Assembly: GCA_036337945.1 (NCBI GenBank)
Contig: JAYZDF010000091.1
Location: forward strand, 32,900 to 96,899
Reading direction: 5' to 3'
Length of the DNA: 64,000 nucleotides
DNA from: JAYZDF01 sp036337945
GTDB taxonomy: Bacteria > Myxococcota > Kuafuiibacteriia > Kuafuiibacteriales > Kuafuiibacteriaceae
Shown here: positions 8,315-16,972 of the stretch, piece by piece
How positions within the stretch are numbered: position 1 is the first letter of the stretch
Layout of the letters: the number at the start of each line of letters is the position of its first letter
Made by a program: the position numbers and the translations under genes
The notes under the pieces: model-generated
What the model was told of the DNA's origin: nothing
Seen by the model: only the letters and a program-made list of their open reading frames with translations
Databases searched by the model: none

Positions 8315-9124
8315 TTATGGATTAAGGTTCAAGACGTACGTTACAGAATGATCTTCTGAGGTTGTCGTGAAGCCTTTGTACTGTAAAAGGCCGCTTTCTG
8401 CGCAGTAATAATAGTCTCCGGCTTCCATCGAAGAATCATCGGGAATCAGGCGCATCTCACCGCTCGTACTCGTTGTTACCGTCCCAAAATCATCGACATT
8501 TTTCTTTAGCTCTAATTTGCAATCACACCCACCTCGACCATTGCTCGGGCAGACGATATCTGCTCGAGGTTCTACAAAGCGAATGGTATCTTCAATCCCG
8601 GTGCAGCTTCCAACAAAGTTCACACATACGCTTGGAACATCAATATCGACCGAAAACACATCTGTAATCTGTCTTGTGTAACTAAAGTTTGCGCTGACAG
8701 TGAGTGTTCCCGTTGTGACTTGGAGCTCGTTATTTAGCGTAGCTGTTTGGCAAGCGGCGCTGACCATTCCCAGGCTGGCACGATCGATACATCCTTCGCT
8801 GTAGGTCCAAGTACCAACTACATCTCCGCCGCAGGCGTGAGCCTCAGAAAAACTTGGATTGCATAGGCGAGGCGTAATGCTTGCGTCTGCGTTTCCCATG
8901 CTTGCGTCGGACTCAGCGATTCCAGCGTCTACGCTGTTGCTCGCGTCCATGTTCTCGCTCACACCTTGATCCGCGATTCCCACATCCGAGTCGTTTTCAG
9001 TCGCAGCATCTTCACTGGAGCTAGCGTCGGGATAGGTTTGAGGTTCCGGGTCCATAGAGCTTTCTGCGCATGAAAAGAAAGCACAAATAGATACGGACAA
9101 GGCGATTCGCGAGAAAGGATTCAT
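8315..9124 (-). CDS. Secreted lipoprotein with Asp/Ala-rich linker, function unknown
   Basis: A 269-residue protein with a signal peptide and a probable lipidated Cys in AFFSC (about residue 19). A low-complexity linker rich in Asp, Ala and Ser (about residues 25-85) follows, a common tether in Myxococcota/Bradymonadota surface lipoproteins. The remaining domain (about 90-269) has several cysteines (CNPSF, ACGGD, CVNFVGSC, GRGGCDCKLEL) that could form disulphides, and alternating beta-type sequence. I recognise no family. It is probably outer-membrane anchored. The gene stands alone on the minus strand. Confidence 0.75.
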   Translation of the reverse strand: MNPFSRIALSVSICAFFSCAESSMDPEPQTYPDASSSEDAATENDSDVGIADQGVSENMDASNSVDAGIAESDASMGNADASITPRLCNPSFSEAHACGGDVVGTWTYSEGCIDRASLGMVSAACQTATLNNELQVTTGTLTVSANFSYTRQITDVFSVDIDVPSVCVNFVGSCTGIEDTIRFVEPRADIVCPSNGRGGCDCKLELKKNVDDFGTVTTSTSGEMRLIPDDSSMEAGDYYYCAESGLLQYKGFTTTSEDHSVTYVLNLNP

Positions 9125-9189
9125 TCCGTACAGTCATTTCAGAAATTCGCCTACAGATCTAGTCAGAGCTTCAAAATGATGACGTATTT

Positions 9190-10248
9190 CTAAAATAAAT
9201 TAAGTTGATTTGTGTTCTTTTGGGCCGTGCTTGGGCGAATTGTATTGGGTCGCCGAAACTTGGTCTGCGGGTGGTCAGTTGGAGGTACGAGGAGCCCCTC
9301 TTTTTGTCGATGCGTCTCAAATAGCTGCTCGATAATGGCCCAGCGAGAACCAACACCTTTCATGCGATGACCAATCTGATTATTCGAAAGTTCACCTGTT
9401 CGGCACGCGCGGATTTGATTTAATATTTTGTCGGCACGGAGAGGGAGACTTGCACGAAGCCTGGCCTCAAATACTTTAGCAACTGCCGGTGCTAACCTAA
9501 GCATTGTCGAAATAGCGTATTGTGCACCGGCTATTTTTGCTTCACGCAAGATGGATGGAATATCGCTATCATTCAAGCCTGGAATCATGGGTGATACCAT
9601 CACTGTTACAGGAATATTTCGTTTTGCTAACTGTTCTATGACCCTCATTCTTCGACTCGGCGAGGGAACATAAGGCTCCATGGCCCGAGCGACCTCGGCA
9701 TCCCAAAACGGAATGCTTATATGAACGTCGAGATGAGATTTTTGATGCATCTCTTCAAGAAGATCTAAGTCCCTCTCGATCAATGTACTCTTCGTAATAA
9801 TTGAGACTGGATTGCGAAACTCAAGACATATCTTGAGACATTCACGGGTGAGCCCATAGGCTGCTTCTAGGGGTTGGTAGCAATCTGTGTTGCCTGAGAA
9901 AACAATGAGCTCCCCTTTCCAGGACGAGCTCATGAAGCGTTTACGTAATAAAGTAGGTGCCTCTTCCTTCAGCACAAGTTTGCGCTCAAAATCCGTACCA
10001 GCTCCAAAATCTAGGTACTCATGAGATGGTCGTGCGTAGCAGTATGAGCACCCGTGATAGCAGCCTCGATAGGGATTCAAGCTCCACCGAAAAGGAAGAT
10101 CTTCGCTGTGATTTTCGCTGAGAATTGTTTTTGTTCGGTCTGAGTAGAGAGTCAGTTCGACTTTGGGCGGTTCTGTGAGCCATTCTACGCTGTGCGATTG
10201 CCAAGGGTTGGTCGGGTTGTTGACGACTTTTAAAATTCGGGAGCGCAT
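9190..10248 (-). CDS. PA0069/SplB-like radical SAM protein
   Basis: A 352-residue radical SAM enzyme. The 4Fe-4S cluster motif is CYHGCSYCYAR (about residues 61-71), preceded by WSLNPYRG and followed by HEYLDFGAGTDFE, the signature of the PA0069/Rv2578c group related to spore photoproduct lyase. The strand pattern SGNTDCYQPLE, IITKS and MVSPMIPGLND also fits. The substrate of this group is unknown; DNA repair has been suggested by its distant relation to SplB. The start at ATG 10248 gives a normal N-terminus. It is not clearly in an operon; the neighbouring glycine-rich gene lies 42 bp upstream on the same strand. Confidence 0.9.
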   Translation of the reverse strand: MRSRILKVVNNPTNPWQSHSVEWLTEPPKVELTLYSDRTKTILSENHSEDLPFRWSLNPYRGCYHGCSYCYARPSHEYLDFGAGTDFERKLVLKEEAPTLLRKRFMSSSWKGELIVFSGNTDCYQPLEAAYGLTRECLKICLEFRNPVSIITKSTLIERDLDLLEEMHQKSHLDVHISIPFWDAEVARAMEPYVPSPSRRMRVIEQLAKRNIPVTVMVSPMIPGLNDSDIPSILREAKIAGAQYAISTMLRLAPAVAKVFEARLRASLPLRADKILNQIRACRTGELSNNQIGHRMKGVGSRWAIIEQLFETHRQKEGLLVPPTDHPQTKFRRPNTIRPSTAQKNTNQLNLF

Positions 10249-10290
10249 TCCTTGATTATGCTGAAAATATGTTCAGTATCAATTCGCAGT

Positions 10291-10734
10291 TTACCTAGTG
10301 TTGCTTCGTTTCGCCCAATTTCGGGAAGCGAAATTCCCAATACGAGTCCCAGCGTAATCGCCTATAAGACTTCCCGCAAAGCCGCCCAGGGCACTCCCTA
10401 TGCCAGGGACCACGCTTCCTAGGGTTGTACCTAGTGCTGCACCGCCCATTCCTAAGGTGATTCCTGCTACATGGCCCGATGCGCGCGCTCGAAATTCACC
10501 TTTGCTAAAAGCGCCGTTTTGAAGCTGTTTGTAGTCTCGGCCTACCCGAAGCGCCAACACCGCGCTGTTGACGACCAGGTTGGGGTGTTTCCCCAGTCTA
10601 TTGAGCCAGCTGCAGGAAGTTACGCGCTGTGTACTCGTCACCCATTTACTCTTAAACATCGGTCTCATTTGCCCGCTAGCACTATGCAAAACAGTCGAGG
10701 CCCCGCGATTATGCCAGCGATTGACCCCTGGCAC
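10291..10734 (-). CDS. Glycine-zipper protein, function unknown
   Basis: A 147-residue predicted protein. The C-terminal half (about residues 88-140) is a glycine zipper with repeated GxxxG spacing (GGAALGTTLGSVVPGIGSAL then GGFAGSLIGDYAG), typical of segments that insert in or pack at membranes. The N-terminal half is basic (RWHNRG, WLNRLGKHPN, LRVGRDYKQL) and has no signal peptide. The start is GTG 10734; later ATGs would shorten it by 20-25 residues. Codon pattern and the clean glycine zipper favour a real gene, though an antisense open frame overlaps it. It diverges from the propeller lipoprotein gene. Confidence 0.55.
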   Translation of the reverse strand: MPGVNRWHNRGASTVLHSASGQMRPMFKSKWVTSTQRVTSCSWLNRLGKHPNLVVNSAVLALRVGRDYKQLQNGAFSKGEFRARASGHVAGITLGMGGAALGTTLGSVVPGIGSALGGFAGSLIGDYAGTRIGNFASRNWAKRSNTR

Positions 10735-10780
10735 GAGTGCGTGTTACCCGACCGCGGACTGTGGGCCTTAGCCGCCCTGG

Positions 10781-12232
10781 ATGTATTTGATGCGACCTAT
10801 TTTCAAGACAATATCGATCTGTTTGATCTCTATGCTTTTCTTCGTTGCTTGTGCCGATTCTGACCCGGGCACTGTACCTCCTAACAATCAATTGTTTTAT
10901 CCGACGTACTTGTTAGTTGCACAAGGTGCATCACCAACCCAAGACCGCCTAGTGGTATCTAATTCCAACTTCGATCAGCGCTATAACGCCTCAACCATCA
11001 TGGCTCTCTCAATAGACTCTTTGTTTGCAACAGCCAGCGAAATCACTCCTCAAAGCCCAGTGGTTGACCTCCCCGTGGAGAGCAGCCAGCGAATTCCTAG
11101 TCTGTCAGGTGAAATTTCCTGGACTGGCTTGAGTACCTCTGCGAACTCTTCCTCAATCTTTGTGACCTCTCGCCAAGGCAACTTCCTAACCATGTTGCGC
11201 TTTGAAGACGGCAATTTGCGTTGCGACAACGAAAATGTAGAAGTTTTCGAATCTACGGACTGCACAAAAGCACATATTATAGATACTGGCGGTTCCGACC
11301 CCTATGCTTCACTCTTCGTACCTCAAACCGAAGGATCTGGTTTGATTGCAACCGGACATTTGAGAGTCACAAGTCGGCCTAGAGAAGAGATTCGGCCCGA
11401 CATTGGTATTGTCACTTTTGCTGAACTCGATTCTTTTCGGCAGCGCCTCGTCGATGAACGAGAAGGCAACACCTTGGCTACACCGCTGAGGGATGTAACA
11501 GTGCCTACATTGACAGGAGTTTCCGGGCTCGCTCTCGACTCCACTTCTCAAAATTCTATCTCCCCAAATCTACTCATTGCGGACCTAAACCAAACGACCG
11601 GAGCTTTTTCACAATGGAATATCGACGAAGTCACCACGTCCACTTCGACAGCTGTGGTTTCCTCTAGGAATCAAGTTGACCTGGGTAGTCTAGCGAATAG
11701 CTTTGCAACTCGCGGCTTGGTTATGAGCGCTGACAAGACACGTGCCTATGTGACACTGAGATTCTCCAACACCAGTAATCAATTCAATTCTGGGATTGCG
11801 ATTCTGCGAAAAGATGAAGACGGAGAGTTTACGCTCGCAAGCGTGTACGAGTTTGGTTCCGAGGTCGGTTTACCGACGTTGAGGGAAACATCCGATGGTC
11901 GTCGTTTGCTTTATGCGGGCGACGTAAAGACCAACTCGATTTGGGTAGTCGATGTCACCGCTGATGCACCAAGAGTGGTGGGTGAAATTCGCGGACGGGT
12001 CAATGTTGATGAGTCTTCTGATATTTCGCGTCTGAACCTTCTCAGTGGACCTTCTCATATTGCATTTGCCACCCGTGGACAGCGAACCCTCGGGTTTGTC
12101 GCGAATTTCTCTAACAGCACGTTGGCCGTGATCGACGTAACTGATACCGACATAAGCCAACATCGAGTGCTCGGTCGAATAGGTCGGGTGTTAGAACCAG
12201 ACGGTACTGGAGAAGAGGATAACGAACTATGA
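10781..12232 (+). CDS. Propeller-like secreted lipoprotein
   Basis: A 483-residue lipoprotein. The signal peptide ends at LFFVAC (about residue 24). The mature part repeats short beta modules such as LVVSNSNFDQ, LIADLNQT, AYVTLRFSN, LLYAGDVKTN and FVANFSNSTLAVIDV, which look like a YncE/NHL-type beta-propeller. The start may be ATG 10781 or ATG 10790 (MRPIFK), the latter giving a more usual signal peptide. It overlaps the next gene by 4 bp (ATGA), so the two are translationally coupled and probably function together at the outer membrane. No enzymatic motif is visible. Confidence 0.8.
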   Translation: MYLMRPIFKTISICLISMLFFVACADSDPGTVPPNNQLFYPTYLLVAQGASPTQDRLVVSNSNFDQRYNASTIMALSIDSLFATASEITPQSPVVDLPVESSQRIPSLSGEISWTGLSTSANSSSIFVTSRQGNFLTMLRFEDGNLRCDNENVEVFESTDCTKAHIIDTGGSDPYASLFVPQTEGSGLIATGHLRVTSRPREEIRPDIGIVTFAELDSFRQRLVDEREGNTLATPLRDVTVPTLTGVSGLALDSTSQNSISPNLLIADLNQTTGAFSQWNIDEVTTSTSTAVVSSRNQVDLGSLANSFATRGLVMSADKTRAYVTLRFSNTSNQFNSGIAILRKDEDGEFTLASVYEFGSEVGLPTLRETSDGRRLLYAGDVKTNSIWVVDVTADAPRVVGEIRGRVNVDESSDISRLNLLSGPSHIAFATRGQRTLGFVANFSNSTLAVIDVTDTDISQHRVLGRIGRVLEPDGTGEEDNEL

Positions 12233-14682
12233 GAAACCTCGGAATATACGGTCTCTTGTTCAGTCTTACTGCTATCGCTGCGTTTGGCTGTGATGACCCA
12301 GAGATCATTCCATCCGGCAATTTGTCCCGTCCCAGTGCGCTCACCTATATCGCACATGATGAACAACGTGGAGACCTACTCATTGCTGATGCCGAAGCTC
12401 AAGGCGTGAGAGTATTGCAGCTTCTCGATGACCCTCTTCAGGGAGGCTCCTCACTAAAGAACGATCGGCAATCCTTCGCACGGTCGCCTACACTTGCATT
12501 TCCTTTGGTTATTCCTGCACCGAGGCATCCTACACACGTTGTTTCATCAGACGATACTGCCTTTGCTCTTTCGGTAGTAGATTCAACAATCCATGTCCTC
12601 GACGTCAAAGCCTCCGATTTTGCTGGGTCGACTGTCTCAGGATCTGTAGATACCTACCGCACGCTTGCAAGCCTCAAGCTTGACCAAGCCGAGTTCCAAG
12701 GCGCGTTTCCTGTCGCGCTGCGCTCCAAGGGCAGCGATGTTTTTGTTCTTTTCGATCGTCCAGCTACGCAAGATTCAATGCTAAGCCAATTAAAACTCGA
12801 TGCTTCTGCGAGTAGTTGGTCCATCGCGTCCGTTCAAACAGCGACCCTTGCTGTAGGTTCTCCTCGTGACTTTATTCTCAGAGACGAATTAGAAACTGTA
12901 GCGGTGGTCAGTGGTGCGGCATCAAGTTCAGTTGCCGTTGTTGGCTTGGTTGACGCGGGCGGTTTCGATTCTACTCGGTATATCGACGCGGGCGGACCTA
13001 CCCATCGAGTTGTTGATGCGGAAGATTTGGGAGTAGTTTTGCTTCGTCTTGATCGTCCATCTTTGGTTCTGCTTGAAACAGACAACGGAGTGTTGAAGCG
13101 GTCTGGTCGGCGATTCGACAATGATAAAGGAATACGGTCTCCTTACATGTCACGAGCAGACTCAGATGCTGTACTTCTTGACGATGACTTGTATGGCCGC
13201 ATTGATTTGCCGAGCCCGCCAGTGGCTGGTGCTTTTGGTCGACTCGAAAATCTCAAGCCAGGATTCAGTGGGGTATCCGTCTCTGATGAAATGCGCACAG
13301 CTTGTGCGGGCGACAAGACGGAAGGAAATATATGCTCCTACCTCAACACAAATGGTGAGGAACTTACAGGACGTTGTGGTTTCGACGGTGATGAACTTGC
13401 GTGTCTGTTTGCGGGCCATGTACCAAACATTATTCGTAGTTCCGACCGAGACGCTGATGGACTTGCACCTGTTGTGTATATTGTTCTGGTTGATGGTCGA
13501 GACGCATTTTTAGCTGGTTCACCGTTACGTTTAGTACGCTCCTCAAACAGTTTTGTAGAGCGAGTTGAGGCGCTCCGAACGGGTTCCTTGAAGATTGAGG
13601 AATGCGAACAAGTTCAAGCGCCTTCGTCCTGCGAGGACCGGCAAACTCAGATTTTATGTTCGGCTGCTGCTGAGTTATCTTCAATTCCGGCCGAAGGATG
13701 CGCGGGTGTTGTTTCCCAGGCTTCGGCGTGTGCTCCTAGTGTCTTGGCTCGAGAATTTGAAACCGCAACCTCATTTCGGATCGAATACCGAGGGAATTTA
13801 TTCACTGCAGAGGAGTTCACCCTGTCTCTTTCGGCCACGAGTACGACAGAAGCAGAACTTCGATTGGGAACTTCCGAAGCTTTCTCTCCGTCTTTATTCC
13901 AGGTCCGCGTTGGAGACTTGGTGGACATTCAACTCGAAAAGCCAGAAATTGACCTCCAGTCTTGTGCAGATTTTGACGAACCTGCCTTAGTTGCGGCTTT
14001 AGCGGATTTGGAATCAGAAATATTTTCGGTGTCCTATTTGGCAAACTCGAATCAAGCAGTCACGGTTCAACTCGGCGATGATGAAACACTCACCAAGTTA
14101 CTGGGTTGCGGTATTGTTTTCACGGGACGACGTGCCGAAATCTATCCTTCGGACGAGACCATGATACTCGCAGAATTCAGTGACTCTACGTCTGAGCGCT
14201 CCGGTAAGGTTCATGCGCGCGAACCGATTCAAACGAGCAGCACCGCCGCATTCGTCGACCTAGAGAGCATTTTGCGACTCAAAGTTCGTTCAGACGAAGG
14301 GTTCAGTGTGGGCTCTTCATGTGAGAGGAAAGAGGTTCAGCCTAGCTGTTCTGCGGATTCAGAGTGTTCAGTCGGACTGTGTGTCCAATCCCTTATCCAA
14401 AATCGTGGTGGTCAAACCTGCAGTGGTCGCTGCGAAGATGAGCAAATGGAGACTAAACGTGTGTGTAGTGGTTTTCGGATCGAGGTTTCTCCTAGCGTCA
14501 TGAATTCGAATCCCGTGACGAGCTGTCCAGCAACGACCCAAGGGATTCTCATCGCCGCACCAGAAGACACGACCTTTGTTCCCGGGCGCAAATCCTGGTT
14601 CACGAGTGTTCCCGGTTCTCGCGCCCTGAGAGAGACCATTCTTACGACAGACAGCTATCTCACCTGCGCTATCTACCGATAG
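12229..14682 (+). CDS. Large propeller-like lipoprotein with Cys-rich C-terminal part
   Basis: An 817-residue lipoprotein with a lipobox at AAFGC (about residue 21). Residues about 30-330 carry propeller-like repeats (SALTYIAHDEQRGDLLIADA, HPTHVVSSDD, HVLDVKASDF), similar in style to its upstream partner. The rest is Cys-rich, with patterns like CEQVQAPSSCED, SCSADSECSVGLCVQS and CSGRCEDE suggesting several disulphide-bonded modules. The 4-bp overlap with the preceding gene marks an operon. I find no known family. The mature protein is probably exposed in the periplasm or at the cell surface. A 93-bp gap separates it from the FHA/CpaF-like gene on the same strand. Confidence 0.8.
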   Translation: MRNLGIYGLLFSLTAIAAFGCDDPEIIPSGNLSRPSALTYIAHDEQRGDLLIADAEAQGVRVLQLLDDPLQGGSSLKNDRQSFARSPTLAFPLVIPAPRHPTHVVSSDDTAFALSVVDSTIHVLDVKASDFAGSTVSGSVDTYRTLASLKLDQAEFQGAFPVALRSKGSDVFVLFDRPATQDSMLSQLKLDASASSWSIASVQTATLAVGSPRDFILRDELETVAVVSGAASSSVAVVGLVDAGGFDSTRYIDAGGPTHRVVDAEDLGVVLLRLDRPSLVLLETDNGVLKRSGRRFDNDKGIRSPYMSRADSDAVLLDDDLYGRIDLPSPPVAGAFGRLENLKPGFSGVSVSDEMRTACAGDKTEGNICSYLNTNGEELTGRCGFDGDELACLFAGHVPNIIRSSDRDADGLAPVVYIVLVDGRDAFLAGSPLRLVRSSNSFVERVEALRTGSLKIEECEQVQAPSSCEDRQTQILCSAAAELSSIPAEGCAGVVSQASACAPSVLAREFETATSFRIEYRGNLFTAEEFTLSLSATSTTEAELRLGTSEAFSPSLFQVRVGDLVDIQLEKPEIDLQSCADFDEPALVAALADLESEIFSVSYLANSNQAVTVQLGDDETLTKLLGCGIVFTGRRAEIYPSDETMILAEFSDSTSERSGKVHAREPIQTSSTAAFVDLESILRLKVRSDEGFSVGSSCERKEVQPSCSADSECSVGLCVQSLIQNRGGQTCSGRCEDEQMETKRVCSGFRIEVSPSVMNSNPVTSCPATTQGILIAAPEDTTFVPGRKSWFTSVPGSRALRETILTTDSYLTCAIYR

Positions 14683-14719
14683 TTGACCCCGGATTTAGCA
14701 ATTCGCCAATATTTCCTCC

Positions 14720-14725
14720 TACAAT
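14720..14725 (+). promoter_or_regulatory. Possible -10 element upstream of the FHA/CpaF-like gene
   Basis: TACAAT (5 of 6 matches to TATAAT) lies 50 bp before the GTG start at 14776, with a poor -35 (TAGCAA at 14696-14701, 18 bp spacing). It could give the FHA gene its own promoter, separate from the lipoprotein pair. Confidence 0.3.
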
Positions 14726-14775
14726 AACTTGTCTAGGGGCCCGGAACTGCTACACTTCAGCCGCGAGTACTATCT

Positions 14776-16884
14776 GTGTTTCAAATTATCGTAAATGAAA
14801 AAGGTGGAGAATCTCAAGAGCTGGAATTTGACCAGAGTGAGATTCTCATTGGTCGTGTAGCGAGCAATGATGTTGTCTTACCCAAGGGTAATATCTCAAA
14901 GCGTCATTCGCGAATTGTGGTCAAGGACGGGAAATTTGTCATTATCGACATGCAGTCGACAAACGGCACCTATGTCAATGGCAAGAAGATTTCGACCCCG
15001 CAGGTGATCAAAGCAACTGACAAAATCTATATTGGTGACTTCACCCTGCAGCTCAATTTCAACGTGGGAGAAGCAGAAGCTGTAGAAGATGAAGAGGCAG
15101 TCTCCGCGGATTCGGAAGAGCTACCACCACCCGCTCTGCCATCAAGCCCCGGCCTTATTGATGACAACTTTGATAAAGAGTTTGAGTCTGGATTGGATGA
15201 TGACGGTCTGTTGGATGAGCCCGAACCTGAGCCCGAGCCCGAACCTGAGCCCGAACCAGAACCAGAGCCTGAACCAGAGCCTGAACCTGAACCTGAAGAC
15301 TTTCTAAAAGATGAAGATGATGATGATGGTTACGAGCTCGATCTGGGTAACAAAGAAGAAGCTTTTGAAGATGAGCCCACACCCTTACCTGATGAGCCGC
15401 CTCCAATGCCTGCGCCAAAACCAGCGGCCAAGCGTTCCGCTGGACCTGCTCGCGCGCCGGTCTCTCGCCGTAAACCTGTTGCACAACGAAGATCTGTTCG
15501 AGCAGAGCGCGTAACCTCGGAAGGCCCAGCTGCAGCTCCAACTCCAACGCCTTCTAAAGTAGCTTCGGTTGACTCTCAGGCGGCAATTTCTTCTGCGGAA
15601 GTTGTTTCCGGGCGTGCTCAAGCTCGAGGAGCAGAGTGCCGCAGTCTCAAAGAGGCTACCGAATACTTAACGAGTCTTACTATTGGTGACTTAGGGCTTC
15701 GTACTAAATCTATCGTCGACATCGCATCTATGCAGGAGGAAATTCGCTCTGCAGCGACGGCGAATGCGGATCGATTGGCTGATCACGGTGTATTCGCCAA
15801 GAGTGAAGATAAGAGTTCGGTTGTTCAACACGTTGTTGAGGGACTCACGGATTTCGGAGTCGTACTTGACTATATTGGTGACGGAGACGTTCACGAAGTT
15901 GTTGTCACCCCGCAAGGACAGGTGCTCGTCGATCGTGAAGGGCAACTAGGAGATACTGGGCAGTCTATAAACGAAAGTTTGAAGCGTGAAACAATGCTGA
16001 GAGTTTTCGCTCTGCTAGGTGGAGCTGAATATGGTCATGCCTCCTCTCTTGTAGACGTACGATTGGCGAATGGAATTCGAGTAACTGGCGCACAATCTCC
16101 CGTGTCCTTTCGTGGGCCTACCTTTACCTTGCGAAAAGACACTCGAGAAGCCTTCACATTCGAAGATCTCGTACAAGCTGATGGCCTGAGCGAGGACATG
16201 CTCGTGTTCTTCGACTATTGTCTGCGCTACCGAAAAGGAGTTGCTCTCGCACTTGGTCCAGGCATTACTGGAAGCGCGACTTTGAACGCGATTGGTTCAC
16301 GCTTCAATGCGGACGAACGAGTCGTGACGATCGAATCGAAAGTTGAGCTATTACTTCCAGAGCATCATAACGTTGTTTCTTTTCAGGAAGGCGTTGGAAC
16401 TTCAATGCTTGAGATTTTAGACATTGCTCAGTCGATGGCTCCTGAGCGCACGCTTATCGGAGCGTTATCCGGTAGCAACAACTTACGAGCTATGTTGGAT
16501 GCAATGGACGGAGTACTTGAAGGCGCTGTATTTGCACACTCGGCTTCTAACCTGGAAACTTTTGTCGAGCGCATTGTGCACGATGCACTCAAAAACTCAG
16601 GTCTCGATGTGGGCCAAGCAGCTGGTTTATTTGCGTCAGCATGCCCCGTAGTTGTTCAGGAGCAGAGATTCGCAGACGGTTCCCGAAGATTAACTCGTGT
16701 GTCCGAAGTTTGTTTGGAAGAGGGCGAAGCGGTGCTTGAAGACATCTTTGTTTTTGAATCCGACGGGCTCGACGAAAATGGCTTAGTAGCGGGGGCTTTC
16801 CGCGCAACTGGTTACGTTCCACAATTCCTTGAGGAATTACATAACCGAGGCGACGATATCGACCTCGGGATATTCGGTGCGTAA
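14776..16884 (+). CDS. FHA-domain protein with degenerate CpaF/GspE-type ATPase domain
   Basis: A 702-residue cytoplasmic protein. Residues about 5-95 form a canonical FHA phosphothreonine-binding domain (IGRVASND, SKRHSRIV, STNGTYVNG). An acidic linker with 13 Glu-Pro repeats and a Pro/Ala/Lys-rich stretch follow. Residues about 290-700 align with CpaF/TadA secretion ATPases down to the C-terminus (DGSRRLTRVSEV, EDIFVFESDGLDENG, FRATGYVPQFLEEL). The catalytic motifs are gone: Walker A reads GPGITGSAT with no Lys, and the Walker B region reads PERTLIGALSG where CpaF has a Glu. It should therefore not hydrolyse ATP and may act as a structural or regulatory subunit. The start is GTG 14776 with no clear Shine-Dalgarno. 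Confidence 0.9.
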   Translation: MFQIIVNEKGGESQELEFDQSEILIGRVASNDVVLPKGNISKRHSRIVVKDGKFVIIDMQSTNGTYVNGKKISTPQVIKATDKIYIGDFTLQLNFNVGEAEAVEDEEAVSADSEELPPPALPSSPGLIDDNFDKEFESGLDDDGLLDEPEPEPEPEPEPEPEPEPEPEPEPEPEDFLKDEDDDDGYELDLGNKEEAFEDEPTPLPDEPPPMPAPKPAAKRSAGPARAPVSRRKPVAQRRSVRAERVTSEGPAAAPTPTPSKVASVDSQAAISSAEVVSGRAQARGAECRSLKEATEYLTSLTIGDLGLRTKSIVDIASMQEEIRSAATANADRLADHGVFAKSEDKSSVVQHVVEGLTDFGVVLDYIGDGDVHEVVVTPQGQVLVDREGQLGDTGQSINESLKRETMLRVFALLGGAEYGHASSLVDVRLANGIRVTGAQSPVSFRGPTFTLRKDTREAFTFEDLVQADGLSEDMLVFFDYCLRYRKGVALALGPGITGSATLNAIGSRFNADERVVTIESKVELLLPEHHNVVSFQEGVGTSMLEILDIAQSMAPERTLIGALSGSNNLRAMLDAMDGVLEGAVFAHSASNLETFVERIVHDALKNSGLDVGQAAGLFASACPVVVQEQRFADGSRRLTRVSEVCLEEGEAVLEDIFVFESDGLDENGLVAGAFRATGYVPQFLEELHNRGDDIDLGIFGA
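15217..15294 (+). repeat. Glu-Pro hexanucleotide repeat (13 copies)
   Basis: Thirteen tandem GARCCN units encode (Glu-Pro)x13 in the linker between the FHA domain and the CpaF-like domain. Third positions vary (CCC, CCT, CCA and GAG, GAA), so the repeat is maintained mainly at protein level. Such a linker is stiff and extended. Copy-number change by slippage would stay in frame. Confidence 0.9.
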
Positions 16885-16972
16885 ATCATTGCGCGATGCA
16901 CCAAAAGAGTCAGCTGTTTTGGAAAAATGCTCCCTTCATCGCTCATCTAGAAAGAGACGGACCGCGTAACTG

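Noticed and set aside
10471..10863. Plus-strand open frame antisense to the glycine-zipper gene
   Set aside because: No Shine-Dalgarno, no domain, and its 3' part overlaps the signal-peptide region of the propeller lipoprotein in another frame.
15155..15547. Long antisense open frame over the Glu-Pro repeat
   Set aside because: It is a by-product of the repetitive GARCCN sequence; the sense frame has clear FHA and CpaF-like domains.
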